64,000 nucleotides of DNA from Apostichopus japonicus. Its lineage: Eukaryota; Echinodermata; Holothuroidea; Aspidochirotida; Stichopodidae. Position 1 is the stretch's first letter. The number at the start of each line of letters is the position of its first letter. Made by a program: the position numbers and the translations under genes. The stretch covers positions 5,048,001 to 5,112,000 of the forward strand of contig NC_092579.1 of the NCBI RefSeq assembly GCF_037975245.1, written 5' to 3'. Shown piece after piece: positions 1 through 12,602 of the stretch. The notes under the pieces were generated by a model. The model was not told the DNA's origin. It saw only the letters and a program-made list of their open reading frames with translations, and did no database searches.

Positions 1-870
1 GCTTTCTACATCAAAAGTGCGTGCGTTATTTCATGTGAAGATAAATGTTTATTGGTATAAAGCTTCAAAGCTGCTTGCTGTGAGTGAAAATTGGAATTCT
101 AACCGATCCAAGATCGAAACAAATAGAATGAAAAATAAAAGGGGAAAAGACCTTATTTGTCAATTTGCAACTATGACGTCTTTCCTGTAAGTTCAATGTT
201 CCCTTTTGGGACCAAATATGACAACTTCAACGACAAAAATTTAGGAAAAGGCATACAGGAAGGAAATTGCATGCATGTTGCACAAAGATACTTACTGTGG
301 ATTCCTCCTTTATTGGCTAAATATAAATTTACCTCATAGAGCTGTTCTTTTAAGCATTGAAAGGACGAATTTTGCTGCAATTAAAGTAACACTGTCTATA
401 AAACCTTAAAGCAAGTTTACCCCCACCCCAATGATGAAGTATCTTAGAGTAACCTACAGTTTGGTTCTGTGTGCTTTGATAATGTCAGGACAGCTTTAAT
501 ATTAAACCAAAACTGTGACAGGTGACTATAGATACTGTAACTTTAATACTTAATACCATAATGGTCTGGATGTCTAACAGTGAAAAAAATACACCAAAAG
601 TTTTTTATTGGGAGCTATTTGAAAGGTTCCCAATATGTTTCTGCAGGGCAGCTCTATACTTCCCGATTGTATTAGTTAGCCTGTGAGTGAAAAATTCTGC
701 TGTGTTGTTTTGTACTCCTGAAATATAGCTTGTACATTCAGTCTTGGCAGAAGGGTGATGAGTGCATACAGTAATTATTAGCTACTTCAAGTAGATTGAT
801 GGAGTTAAAGTGAACATTCATCACCTAACATGCTATTAACCATGCATCATCCAGCAAATTAATTAATTTT

Positions 871-930
871 CAGCTATAAGTTTTTATTTATCAGCTATAA
901 GTTTTTAATTATTCATCATCCATCAATTTT
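871..930. repeat. Short direct duplication, 22-bp period
   Basis: A 16-bp word, CAGCTATAAGTTTTTA, occurs at about 871 and again about 22 bp later. Both flanks carry a CATCATCCA plus AATTTTCAG motif. This looks like a small local duplication with no obvious function. Confidence 0.5.
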
Positions 931-3900
931 CAGTGAAGTGCTAGCTGAAGACAGATGTTACCTGTGAAGTGTGTATCTTCACATTGAGTAGTAAGTTAAC
1001 ATGTTTTTGAATTTTCTCACTGTGTTAATGGGGTTTTTTTTTATTTGGGGGGGGGGGGTTATCTCTAGACAAGGTAGAACAATAGTTCAGTAGTTGTGTG
1101 GAGATTGGTGAGTGAGTCCCTCATTAATTCCCAAAACCTGGGAATTTTTTTTGAGGGGAGGGGGCGGGGGTAAACATACACTAGATTAACAGTAGTATGG
1201 ACCCTGTCACTGTGATTGTGTCAGAAGTCACTAAATTTTAGGTTTTGAGTGGAAGTTGTGTGTTATCCTTATCAAGCCTACTGTATCACAACAGTTTTCC
1301 AACACATGATCCTCATGGCATCATACAGACCAAACTACAGTAACCCCAGCTATTGTAATGTAACTTCAGTTTACCTCACAGCGGTATGTGACGAAGAAAT
1401 AAGGACAGAAACAAATACTTAAATTAAACAGAGTATATTAGAGCTTCATCTGACTAGATATCTACTAACTGCCTCAGTCTTCATATCATGCATCAGAAAA
1501 AGGAACAGTAGAGATTACATTTTACTTATATAGCTATACATGTAGAGAATCTAATTTTTTGCACTCTCCATAAAGACCTTAATTTCTTACTTGAAGGATA
1601 GGTTAAAAAAAAAAGAGAATTCAGGATTATTCCACAAAAAAAAAGGGGGAGGGAGTTGGAGGGAGAGGGAGGGATGTGGTGGGAGGGGCAGATGGATTTT
1701 TTGTCTCTGAAAATTTGTTCCCAGAAAGTATGAGCAAGATGCCATTACCTCAATACTTCAAGTCCTCCTTAGATGTGAACTGTTTTGTGCCAACATTCTT
1801 TGCACTCTTGGCCATTACTTTGTGTCTTAGCACATCATACAGGCTAAATAAATAGACACCACCATGACACACTTTGCCAGCTTTGATGTCCATTCCTTTA
1901 ACATTTTGTTACCTTTTATCAAGTTCTATTGTTGCCGTTCTTTAGATTTGACAATCTCCTATTGTTACTTACTGTCCAGTTAAGATACCATTGTTACCTA
2001 TATCCATAATCTGCTAGGAAGTTACTCCTCAAAAGAAATCTGCTAGCTATTGGAATTTGGATGGTTTCCTGTCTTTTATGCTCTCTAATCCTGAATAAAA
2101 AAGAAGACTCACTTTAATGCTGCCACTTTACCCGGCTCTGTCCAGTCTGTGGTATCAGTTTTCAATTAGCCTGTTTAAAAGGTCATCATGATTGCTCCAG
2201 ATTTTTCTAATAACTTTCTAAAGTACTTCCTGGAGGTCCTGACCCTTGGAATTATTTCCAGCCATTTTGACAGTTTAATTATATATGGTGAATCAAATAT
2301 ATCAGAGAAAAAAAGTTGCTGTTAAAAAACCTCATTTTTGCATTCCAGTATATAACACACAACAAATAAAGTGCAATCTATTTTCTTTGAGACTCCTCAA
2401 TAAAGAAAACAAGGAACAGAGGATCAAGAGGGAAGACGAAAATGACAGACAGAAAGTTAACCCCCATCCCCACCTCCTCCCCTCCCCAAAAAATAAATAA
2501 ATTAACAGACAAACAAGCAAAGCAGCTACAAAGATAAAATAAAATATAAAACATCAACTTATTGAACATCTTATTGTTAGATTTACAGACAGTCAAGTAT
2601 ATTGAGGGCTCCTCTGGAAAGCAGTGCTTCTGCACTGTGCAGGACTACCCTCATTAAAGATCACAATAATAAAAAATATAATAAAAAAATATTATTGCTT
2701 GTAAAATAACATCTAATTTACATTTCTATTGAAACTCTTGAATATTCATGTCTCAACATATATTAGTATGTATAGTAGTCTGTATCAGTCAATCTGGTTA
2801 TATCTCTACAAGATTTCCCCCTGGCTTGGCCCATCTATGTTTAGAATGTTTTTTTTAGATGAAGGAAGTAGGTAATCTTAGTTGAATTTGACCTGCAGGA
2901 AACAGAGGAAAGCCGAGCCAAAGATGAATGCTTCTTGACTTCTTTTTGACTTCAGTCTTTGACGTGGACAAATCACGTACAGGATGTACCTCTGCTAGTT
3001 CCTCGTAACACACATCCGCAATCAGCGACAGGTTTCTCTGTTCATTGTTCTTGACCTAGCTCATGATCTGTTACATGCTCGTTAATTTAATCTCGTCTGT
3101 GTTTAGATGTTACGTTCTCATTGGCGGAAGAAAATTTGGTAAATGGGATTATTATACACAATGTGACACCTAATTAAGTCTTGGCAAGGCAACTACTGTA
3201 AGTATTAATAGCTTCAAGTTCATTTCTCGGACAGCCTGAAGATTTTTTCATGTGTAATTATTCTACTGCCTTAAAACCACTGTATTAATGGAATACATGT
3301 ACACAGTGAATCAACTAAACTGCAGTCTCTTCCTACCATTCTGCAATTCTATGTATTCTATATTCTATATATTTTCATCTAAGCAGGCATTCTTGGACCA
3401 TCTGCAATTGACATTTGTCCTTTTGAGTCATGTCTTATGTAGTTGACAGTTGTTAATGTGGAAGAAACCTTGTACACTTACTTATGGACTAAATGTTTAC
3501 TAAAATAACAAAGTGAAAGTTAGAATTCAGGCAGAAACATTTTGCCATAAGTGTTGTTGTATATTTTTACCTAGTGCCTGTGTACATTTCTATATATTAC
3601 CCCTGTGTATATTTCTACATAGCGCCATCTGTTATGCTCCAAAATGTAATAGTATGTGTTGGTGTGCTACTACTGTATGAGATGCCTGTCACATTTGTAC
3701 AATGTAGACTGATTCACAAAAAAATTTCATCATGAATGCAAAATCAAAGAGCTAGAAAATGGACTAATGCTGTATGAAGATATAAGTATTGGAATATTTA
3801 GCCAACATTGTTAGCATGTCTTGGCAGAGGTGAATAACTGTAAAAGGCAGAACAGCAAAATCACTTTTGGCTTTAATATATACCAATCATACTTTTATTG

Positions 3901-4596
3901 TAAGTTGATTCTTTGGCTCATTGTTGTCTTGATGATCTTGGATAAAGCTATGCAACTGAAGATCAACAATATGTTATGCCAGATATAAAACAATTGAAGA
4001 ATTGCACATAAAGAATAAAAAGAAAAAACACATTTCTTTGTGTGTCCTTCAAAGTACAAGGTAAAGATTGCACAATAATTAAATTAAAAAGTAGAAAAGT
4101 CAGAGATGTTGTCATTGTGTTTCATACAGATGTGAAAGAAAACTTGAGATTAATAATAAAACAGGGTGAATTACTGAATTTTCATCTGCCTTTTTAAATA
4201 TTACACATATCAATTCTTTAAAGACTGAGCGAATAGCTTAAATGCCAAATGTCAGCCTATTTGTGGCATCGCCCCATTGATGGATGAAACAGTGTAAAAA
4301 TTACTAGGAGACATGTATAGATTGAGAGAGGGTAGAAATTAATCAAAGAAGAACAAAATTATGTCATTTAGTTGGTTAATATTGCTTGTTGAAACATAAT
4401 GACTTTAGCAGCCTTACCAGTGCTTATATATTGGAAATTGTTAATATCAGACTGGGTAGTCAGAAGATTCGCTTAAAGCAGTTGACTCTGTGTTGCAAGA
4501 TGACATAGGTCAAGATTCCCTCATTCAAATATAAACAGAATTTGAATAAGGTAAAACAGCTATTTATTGTATTCTTTCGTTCATACATTTGATAGG

Positions 4597-4705
4597 TATA
4601 ATAATGATAATAACAATAATAATAAAAACAATAATAATAGTAATAATAATAACTATAATAATAATAACAATAATAATAATAGAAATAATAATAATAATAA
4701 ATAAA
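4597..4705. repeat. Interrupted (AAT)n microsatellite
   Basis: About 110 bp of AAT/ATA trinucleotides interrupted by AAC, ATG, AGT and ACT variants. The interruptions suggest an old array. It lies about 1.1 kb upstream of exon 1a. Confidence 0.85.
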
Positions 4706-5771
4706 AATACAGAGGATTTATGAGGCCTCAAATCAGAAGCAAGAAGTAGCTGCTCTAGGTGCTAAACAAAACAAGACAATCGCAATCAAAATGAACAACT
4801 ATACAGTAAATGATGTTTCAAGTTGCTGAATATTCATAAAAATTATCTAGTGTGGATTGCCAATGATCATGCTAACTTAGCGCAAAAGGAGAAAAAAAGA
4901 AAAGGAAGAAAGTTACTTTATTAGTAATGATTAGTAGTATTAATTATTAAATTATTGATAGCTATGTTCATAATCAATGGGGGGGGGGGGGTTCGGGAGA
5001 GGGGAGAGGAGAAAAATACCCAGCAAGATAAAAACTTGTCTCCTTTAACAGTAAGTCTCTCGTTGTTGTGCTTCCAATGCAGTAACTCATTAAAGCGTGA
5101 AATTCACAGATCTTCCCCTCGTACCGTAGAACTGAATTATATTAAAATTCTTTTATCCACTCTGTTATTGATAATTCATTTGTATTTTCACCTTGCTTCC
5201 GTTATCGCTCTTAAAGTTTACGAAAAGAAATTTTTACTAGCGATGCGCATACGCTCTCATTGAGGGCCTTGAGTCTAAACTCTAAAACTCATTTACTATA
5301 TATATTTACATGAACAGGGATAAAAAGCGACACCAATATTTGAATAGAACTGAATCGTTGTGAAAGTGAAGCTGATCTCAAAGGCAAATTGATGAATCTT
5401 TGAAAATAATTTCACACTTTCATTCTCAATTCACAGAGATATGAAATATGAAAATACAGACTACTGTCGCCGTTTATCTTGTGAAATCATTACACTAAAT
5501 TTTTTTCTTTCAGCATCGTATGTGTTTGAAAGCAAGCTTCACACTCGTTGAAGTGACCAATTTTAGCTACGACAACTTTCGATTTTTTCTTTCCTTCTCG
5601 TAAAACCCCATTTATTTTTGTGTTGTTCGTCAAAGCCTGACATGGGAAACATGTAAGAATGGAATCTACTCACAGCAGCAATAGATAACTCTGCACAGGA
5701 TCATGGAGAAGATTTTAAATTATGCTCGAGATGCGGCAGGATTTTTTTAGAGGTGAAATTTTGTGTGTAAA

Positions 5772-6027
5772 ATGGCCGAAGATTATGATGCAGAGTTACA
5801 TGCTTTACATTCAGCCATGAGCAATTGGGGTTTGTTTGCAGTAAGTTCCGACGGAAGCTTCTTCTTGCCGAGCGTTTACCTCGAGGAGGTGGAGGAAGAA
5901 GAGGAGGAGGAAGACGATGATGATGGAGAGGGAAATAATAATAATGAGGTTCACAGTTTCTTTGCGAGTTCGGAAGAAAATAACAATCAAACCATCTCAG
6001 GAAAAAACGACGATTTAATAAAGCAAG
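5772..6027 (+). CDS. Cytohesin exon 1a: alternative acidic N-terminus
   Basis: The ATG at 5772 sits in good start context (A at -3, G at +4), and an in-frame TGA at 5754-5756 shows the frame opens here. The exon encodes 85 codons and ends in phase 1 at a GTGAGA donor (6028). Its final G plus the AT starting exon 2 makes Asp, giving the Asp-Leu-Thr that begins the coiled coil in vertebrate cytohesins. The peptide has no recognised domain. It is strongly acidic: residues around 37-56 form a run of seven Glu, four Asp, then Gly-Glu-Gly and four Asn, encoded by GAR, GAT and AAT trinucleotide repeats at about 5882-5948. Vertebrate cytohesins have only about 10 residues before the Asp-Leu-Thr, so this N-terminus is much longer. 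Start codon, upstream stop, donor and phase agree, but no homologue of the peptide is known to me, so its use as a first exon is an inference. Confidence 0.6.
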
Positions 6028-8959
6028 GTGAGAAACTTGTGTTTAAAACAGAAACTTAAAATTTAATTGTAATGAGGGTTATTTTTGAGGAATTATCAAT
6101 TTTGTTAGTCTTGAACAAAAATTTAGTGAACAAATTTTGTACTACGAGATGTGTAACTGCAATAGCAATACAATAAGAATACTATACAATTCATGTGTGG
6201 GTACTGCACACCATTAGATATACTTTAAGCAGAATCGATTCGTAATTAATTTAAGTTGTTATGTCTAGGCAGCATTAATGTCTGTCTTTTGTTAATGTTC
6301 ATTAACGGTAGCAGAGTTGAACTTATGTGTTACAATAATTTTGAGTTGTAATTTCAGAGAGGATTTTTATGAATTGATGCTAATGGATTGATGTTGTACA
6401 ACTTAAGTGCTATAGGTTTCTTTACATTTAGAGTGTAAAATATTTCTCTAGTTAACCTTTTTTACTTTAATGCAGGTCTGCATATTTCATACAATATACT
6501 GTACATGATATCAAACATGCATGAAACACTGCAGAATGCAGTTTGAGGATTTTAATGATATGGGCTAGTTTTCAGATGTGTAAGTGGGTTGTACAAACAT
6601 TACAGGGATTTATTGAACCAAATATTTTACTGTACTTTGGAGAGCTTTAGAAGAACAGGGTATAAACAAGTCTTTGTTTCACCTATCTATCTGTGCAAAT
6701 ATTAAATTGGAAAGGAAAGGAAAATGGGTTGCAACTGCAGGGTTTATCTGAAAGTACAGTAAGATGATTGGGGCGGGGAGGTGGGGATGGGTTGGGAGAG
6801 AGGGGGGAGTGGTGATGATATGCACACTATATAGTACTGTAAGTACTTGAATTCAGCTTGGTACAACAGAAAAGAATGTGCTCTTTTGAAGAGGAGAAAT
6901 ACTGGCTTGTGGAAGGAGGACAGGCATATATAATCTTAAATGTACCCAAACCAAGACTTTTTGCATGTATGGAGCTTTTGTATGGATTTTTTTTGAATAC
7001 ACAACACCAGATGTGAGAGAACTCTCAGCATAGATACAGTAGGATGCATAGGATCATGGCCTCATGCATAGGTCACACTACAGATGACTATGGGGTGTAC
7101 AGTAGATTCTTAAATGGCTACCCATTAATGTCATGTGTTGGTGGATTAGTGCAATAGCTCCACCACCCCTTATATAAGGAACTGGTAGTATAACACATAG
7201 CAAAATTACATGCACAGTCAAATTGTTATGCAAATGATAAGGCTACATGTACGGTATTACTGTATACTGCAGTGTACGTAGCAGGTTATATGAACAAAGC
7301 CAAAGTAGATTTCACACCATTTATAATCAATTATAGTAAAACATTTATCAATGGAATCGAAACTTGCAAACTTGTCTGGAAAATTTGTGAATAGAAAATT
7401 AAATTTCCCTGCAAAATTATTTTGGAGACACAGGATGTGGTAGTCCAATCCACCTTGCATCACACCTCATTTTTATATATTTTTTTATTCTAACCAGTAG
7501 TCTGTATTGAAAAACTTTATTATACTGTAGATGGGTTTTATCAGCTTACATACAGTAGGTGAATGAAAAAAAAGCTTCTGCTAATCTAAAATATGGTCAG
7601 ATCAGTGTCTACAATAAAGATGTTTATGGGACAAAATTTATTTTTAACTTTGGGCATCCTATGGTTTGATTTCATCATTTCATACCAATTAGTTTCCTGT
7701 GGTTTGTGATTGCTCCCTGTGGTTTGGGATACTTCTGACAAGAAAAGGTCTGATTGTATGCACTGAGTGGTCGTTTAACCAAAATACTACTCTGATTTCA
7801 AAATCTGTCTGCATTTGATGACCATCTAAAAGTGAAGTGTGACTGGAATAAAATGTAGATAACATCAAAGCTTATAACAACGTAAATATTCCTTTCTCCA
7901 TTACACAATCAGTCTTACTGTACTGTTGGGAAATCACAGGGCAAACCCTCAAAATGCCCCAAAGGATGATAAAGATAAAAAAGTAATAAAAATATTAATA
8001 AAAACATCCAAGCTTGAGATAGTTTTATCTAATTTCTGAGAATTGGCCTTAAGGGTGTTGATTTAACAGTAAGAGGAGGATAAGTTGTCATAAAAAAATA
8101 AAAAAAGTTCTTTGTCAAGGTAAAAAGAGAAATTAAGATTCCCATATGGTTAACATATAATTTTAACATTAAGCAAGAGGGTACAGACAGATTGACAGAT
8201 TTGAAAGTTTACTGGGGCAGTGTGATGAAACAATTTGGAAATGATATGAAAGCTTAAAGTATGCATTCATTTTCAATATGTGTAATTAACGATCTTCTTT
8301 TGATACTATTGTGTAATGCGTAGCAAGTAATTAATCACACCACCATGATGATGTACTCTTTTTGCCAAATATTTGTGGCCCATTTCGCAGAGTTTGATGA
8401 AATGAAAATCCAGACAATATCATCGCCTTTGTTTATCCAAAACATTCATCGGGACACGTACATGTGCAGGCATGTGTTTTGACCTTTCCGATCATTATAC
8501 TGTACATTAGGCTGTACATGCAGGACTACGTGTTTGAATGCAACCACTGTTAAACGCCTAACACCATTACCGATGGCATTACTTAATGTCTGTCTGTCTC
8601 CCTCTATCTCAAATAACAGTTATATTCGTTTATGCAGAGCGAGCCTTTTCGAAGGACACTTTTAACAAATCACCTCGAGTCATTATTTCCTCGCTGGCAT
8701 GTAGTTGAATCCGTGATCGTATTCATACTCTACTGAGTCCAGTTAAATGCACGGAAGTATACTTATTGTACCCTTAGGTTATACAATGCTTAAAGTGTAC
8801 ACTGTGTAGCCTACTTTGTTTTTATCATGTTGTTTTTTTTTTCAGTATCAGATATTTTACTATAAGGCCAATGTATTTCCTCGTTCATACACCCAATTAA
8901 TACTTTCAACTGACACACCCTGTATTGACAAACTTAGTAACCAACCATTTAATTGTACT

Positions 8960-9025
8960 AATCATAATAATAATGTTGATTTATAACGCGCACATAACCA
9001 CCCGGAAGGGTGCTCAAGGCATTGG
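8960..9025 (+). repeat. Dispersed short repeat fragment (GCGC/GGGTGCTCAAGG type)
   Basis: An ATAATAATAAT stretch leads into TTTATAACGCGC, and some 20 bp later into GGAAGGGTGCTCAAGG. A related arrangement occurs at 20930-20988. From memory, short dispersed repeats with this combination are common in marine invertebrate genomes. The family is not identified. Confidence 0.4.
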
Positions 9026-9833
9026 AACCTTCCTTTGGTTACAAAGTTCATCGAGTGTGACTAACAGTATTGTTCTTTAACGAATTGCAGTCTTATTTTG
9101 AGTCTTATACGTAGTGAAATTTGGTCTAATCTCGACCAAAATGCTAAAAACCTTCTTTATTTCATATACAGTAAACAATTTATAGTATTTCAAAATGACA
9201 TATGAATTGTACAATCGTTTTTAATAACTTTTTACACAGTTATTTTTAGTTTGAGTTGGGCTCTTGAAATGCCATATTGAAATGCCAGATAATTTACTAT
9301 CGAGGCATGTTTTGAGAACATAGCAATCTGACATTTCTCTGTTTTATTAAAGCCCATTAATACTGTTGATTTGTTAATTAAAGTAAAGAGATAACCTTTA
9401 ACGATGGTCTGCAAAAACAACTATATATATAAATATCCTTAATTACTTGTTTATTTTAGTTAAACTCAAACTGAACACCTTAAGTCATTTTGAAGTTTAG
9501 GAGGAGGAGGGGGATAACGTTATTCATCTATATATTGTAATGTAATACGATAAGTAGGACAATGAAAAATGTTATAAATAGCTTTATGTTATGCTAACCC
9601 AGTAAAAACATTGAAAGTATTGGTAGGCTATATCCATACAGTACATGACTAACTCATCTCACGTTGAAGGTGCTGTAGTTATGCAAGGAATTTTAAAGGG
9701 AACGGAGACGTTCGTATGAGGCAGGACAACGTATGCTTTCTCCTGCACGTCTTTAACTGACCAATTTCCAAAACCAATTCAGTTTGTTTTTAATTGCTTA
9801 AATTGTACTCTGCTTTCATTATCCATACATTGA

Positions 9834-9941
9834 TGATTTAGCTATACATGTTTACTAGAATGATTTAGCTACACATGTTTATATGTATGATTTATGTATA
9901 CATGTTTACATGTATGATTTGGCTATACATGTTTGTATGTA
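9834..9941. repeat. 27-bp tandem repeat, four copies
   Basis: Copies start at 9834, 9861, 9888 and 9915, an exact 27-bp spacing. Each begins TGATTTA or TGATTTGG and contains an ACATG(T) core such as ATACATGTTT. Copies differ at a few positions. Each unit carries the palindrome ACATGT. Confidence 0.85.
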
Positions 9942-10839
9942 CTGAACTCTCAGACAGACTTACTTTTTTTTCCAAAAAATTAGTTCTTGATACTCTTTGT
10001 ATTTATAAAGACATAATAATATTCAGCAGGGACATACTTATAGAAATGCAGTGAACTTCGGTTTTCTGTGATAATAATGGTTCCTCATTCCTCCTCTCCT
10101 TCCTCCCCTTCCCTTGGCCTCCCTCCCTTCCCCTTTCATTTCCCCCCCCGTCCCCCACCTCATCTCACACTCCTTAAGATCTGACATCAGACTGAACCTG
10201 TAAAAATTTAAGAAAACAATGCACCTTCTCGTTTGTATGTCCTTTTCCCTAGCTTCCTAAGCTGGTCTCCCAGACAATAATTGTAGGGGATTATTTTGGA
10301 GTGTCCCATTTATGGAATGCAGATCAGTGAGCTATTAATTGGCTAGATATACCTTTACTACAATATATGGCAATGATGAATAATGATGACAATTCTCATT
10401 GTTCCGTACATTTTCCAGTGTGTCTGCTATCGTGGCAAACGTCCATCAACCCAAATGGGTCAAATAAGCCTGGATGCACAGAAGTTATTGTCACTTCTGC
10501 CCTCGATTAACAAACGGGCAAGACCTGCAGTTATCATTCGATTTGGTTCTAGTTTAAGGTTATGGTTTCGTTTTGAAAGAAGCATAAGATTTCAAGTTTT
10601 GTTTTTAAAGAGATACTAAGAAAAATTGGAATGTATTCCTTTCAATATTGGCTCTCGGTTAAAAGTGTCCAGTCTACTGTAATCTGGCCGTTGTAGGAAA
10701 TTCAACCCATCAGAACCTAATTAAACGTTGTAGTCATTTCCTTACTCTCAAACGGGAAGTTGAGGGAGGTCCTTCAGCCCGTAATCTATTTCTAAGAGTT
10801 CGTTCAGTTTAGTCTCTGTTGTGCCTGCTTGCTTTGTAG

Positions 10840-10932
10840 ACAGTGACCGTACAGTAGAAATGGCTTTTGGTCTTTTGTCCTTTGGTGGTGTGGATTATAT
10901 ACCTACAGGTAGAATGGAATTGGATGAAAATG
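10840..10932 (+). CDS. Cytohesin exon 1b: alternative first exon or cassette exon
   Basis: This exon ends in phase 1 at a GTAAGT donor (10933); the trailing G plus AT from exon 2 again makes Asp. Two in-frame ATGs are possible. The ATG at 10860 (G at -3, G at +4) adds 18 residues. The ATG at 10914 gives Met-Glu-Leu-Asp-Glu-Asn before the Asp-Leu-Thr, close in length and acidity to the N-terminus of vertebrate cytohesins. An in-frame TAA at 10782-10784 limits any coding extension upstream. A pyrimidine-rich stretch ending in TTTGTAG lies just before 10840; splicing there would give a 93-nt exon that is phase 1 at both ends and open throughout, so it could be inserted between exons 1a and 2 without a frame change. 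I favour the first-exon reading because its N-terminus resembles the family, but the sequence allows both. Confidence 0.65.
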
Positions 10933-12097
10933 GTAAGTTTTTCTTTAATAAGTTCATTGCATTAATTGATCTACGAATGGAATTTGTCACAACAAGGAAA
11001 CTGTAGCCCCTACTTGAGTTGTGTACATAAAGTATTTATGGTGAACTGAATGAATTCAAAAGCATTGAAAAACACATATTGTAATATATACATTACAGTG
11101 TTCTTGCAAATGCATTGCTTGAATTTCTTGGCTAAGTTTTAACCATAATCAGAGAGTAATGTAGTGTTCAATATTTGTGTAGCATTTTTAAAGGCTATGA
11201 ATTTTTGTTCCTTGTAAAATTTTACTGTTCCTGTGTAAAAAAAAAAGACCCTGCTATACTGTACATCTTTGCACTGGTATATAGCAATTTGACCACTTTG
11301 CAGAGCATCTTGTGATATTCCATCATGCTGGATAATGTATTCCCTGATTATCTGGGTCTTTTTTGTTTTTTCAAGCCTGCGGTGCTTCATTGTGTCTTTC
11401 TACCTTGACACAGAAAAGAGAGAAAGTTTTTACAAAAGAAATTTTCTCTGAGTGTTTTGTGTAAAAATTGTTATAACAAAATAATGTTGTTTTCCAATAA
11501 GAGATGAGAAGATTGTGGAAACTTCACAGTCATGATATTTAGAATACCATGCATTGCAGTTGCCTTCATGAGTATGCAGCTTTGGTATTTTCCTTCCATC
11601 TACTGTATAGGCAAAGTATACAGTCTGTGTGTTGTATCAGATAAGCAAACCTAGTTTATTAACTATTTGTTTCCTTTCGGGAAGGTCGTTTTAGTTTCTT
11701 CCATTCAATGATGTACAGTATCATACTTTAATTGCAAAACATTTCCTTATAATGTTCTTATCAAAGTTATCATTGTACCCTAGTAAGGTGGTTGATGTAA
11801 TTATGTATTCTGTGTCCGCAGACGACCACAACAGTTGATTGAAAAGTGAAAACTTTTGAAGTTAAGAATTGGACATCATCATAAAGGCTTTCAAAGACTG
11901 CATTGTTTAGTTTTAGTAAATGATACATTGGATGTTAATGCAATGTACAGAGCTATTCCAAGAAAACCTTTTTTAATTTCTGTTAAAAATGTTACAAAAT
12001 GAAACTCAAATTTCTGTATAAATTAATAGTTTTCATGTGCGATGATTGTTTTAATAGTAGAGTGTTATAATTTGAATATCTCCGGTAATTCATTCAG

Positions 12098-12155
12098 GTA
12101 ATAAAATATGTAATTTATTAAACCAGGTGATAAAATATGTAATTTATTAAACTTA
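12098..12155. repeat. Two-copy direct repeat, about 28-30 bp
   Basis: The segment GGTRATAAAATATGTAATTT followed by ATTAAAC occurs twice in direct succession, from about 12098 and 12126. It is a recent small duplication without evident function. Confidence 0.7.
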
Positions 12156-12490
12156 CTTCCCTCCCCTCTTAACTGTCTCCAGGACCAACCTATTTACTTT
12201 CCCATATCTACCTAAACCACATTTGTCTTAAGCTGGAACAAGATTTTCTTCAACAATTATTGGAGAGCTGTAAAATTTTAGATCTAGTTTCCTGTGTTTC
12301 TTGCTGTTGTTGCTGAAATTCTGTCCCACAAATAAACTTAATGAGTGCATCCCTTGGTGGCAGTAGCATTATAAATCTTGAAAACTGGTTGCTTGGAAAA
12401 TCTACTGTACTATCACTTAAGAACATGATATTCAAGAGTTGATCTATCTGGATGCCTTTCTATTATAAAAAATTATAAAATACTTAAAAT

Positions 12491-12602
12491 CAGTGTTTTG
12501 GTCAAGTGGATGAAGTTGGGGTGGCATACTGAATGAAACAAGGCATTATATGTGGAATCATTAGTTCGATCTTTGGCCGGCCAAAGTAACATGTTTTTTT
12601 TT
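12491..12602 (+). mobile_element. Possible tRNA-derived SINE fragment
   Basis: TTTGGTCAAGTGGATGAAG resembles the A-box region of a Leu/Ser-type tRNA, and about 63 bp downstream TAGTTCGATCT resembles a B box (GGTTCGANTCC). The spacing suits a tRNA with a long variable arm. A run of T follows at about 12594. The body does not fold as an intact tRNA by eye, so a decayed SINE is more likely than a tRNA gene. Confidence 0.3.

Larger units (their letters stand above)
1..5771. other. Upstream region, no gene recognised
   Basis: No coding exon was recognised here on either strand. The stretch is AT-rich with scattered purine- or pyrimidine-rich tracts: a G run near 1048-1058, a GA-rich tract near 1645-1690, a C-rich block near 2460-2490, an AAT microsatellite at 4597-4705 and a G run near 4979-4990. 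Short open frames are all under about 100 codons and several sit in low-complexity DNA. The last few hundred bases, from about 5240 to 5771, hold more CpG dinucleotides than the region before and precede exon 1a, so they probably contain its promoter and 5' UTR. No clear TATA box or initiator could be assigned. Confidence 0.5.
6028..10839 (+). other. Intron between exon 1a and exon 1b
   Basis: No coding sequence was recognised. The stretch contains a G-rich tract near 6770-6805, a short repeat fragment at 8960-9025, a 27-bp tandem array at 9834-9941 and a pyrimidine-rich block near 10085-10160. If exon 1b is an alternative first exon, its promoter lies in the right-hand part. Confidence 0.6.
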
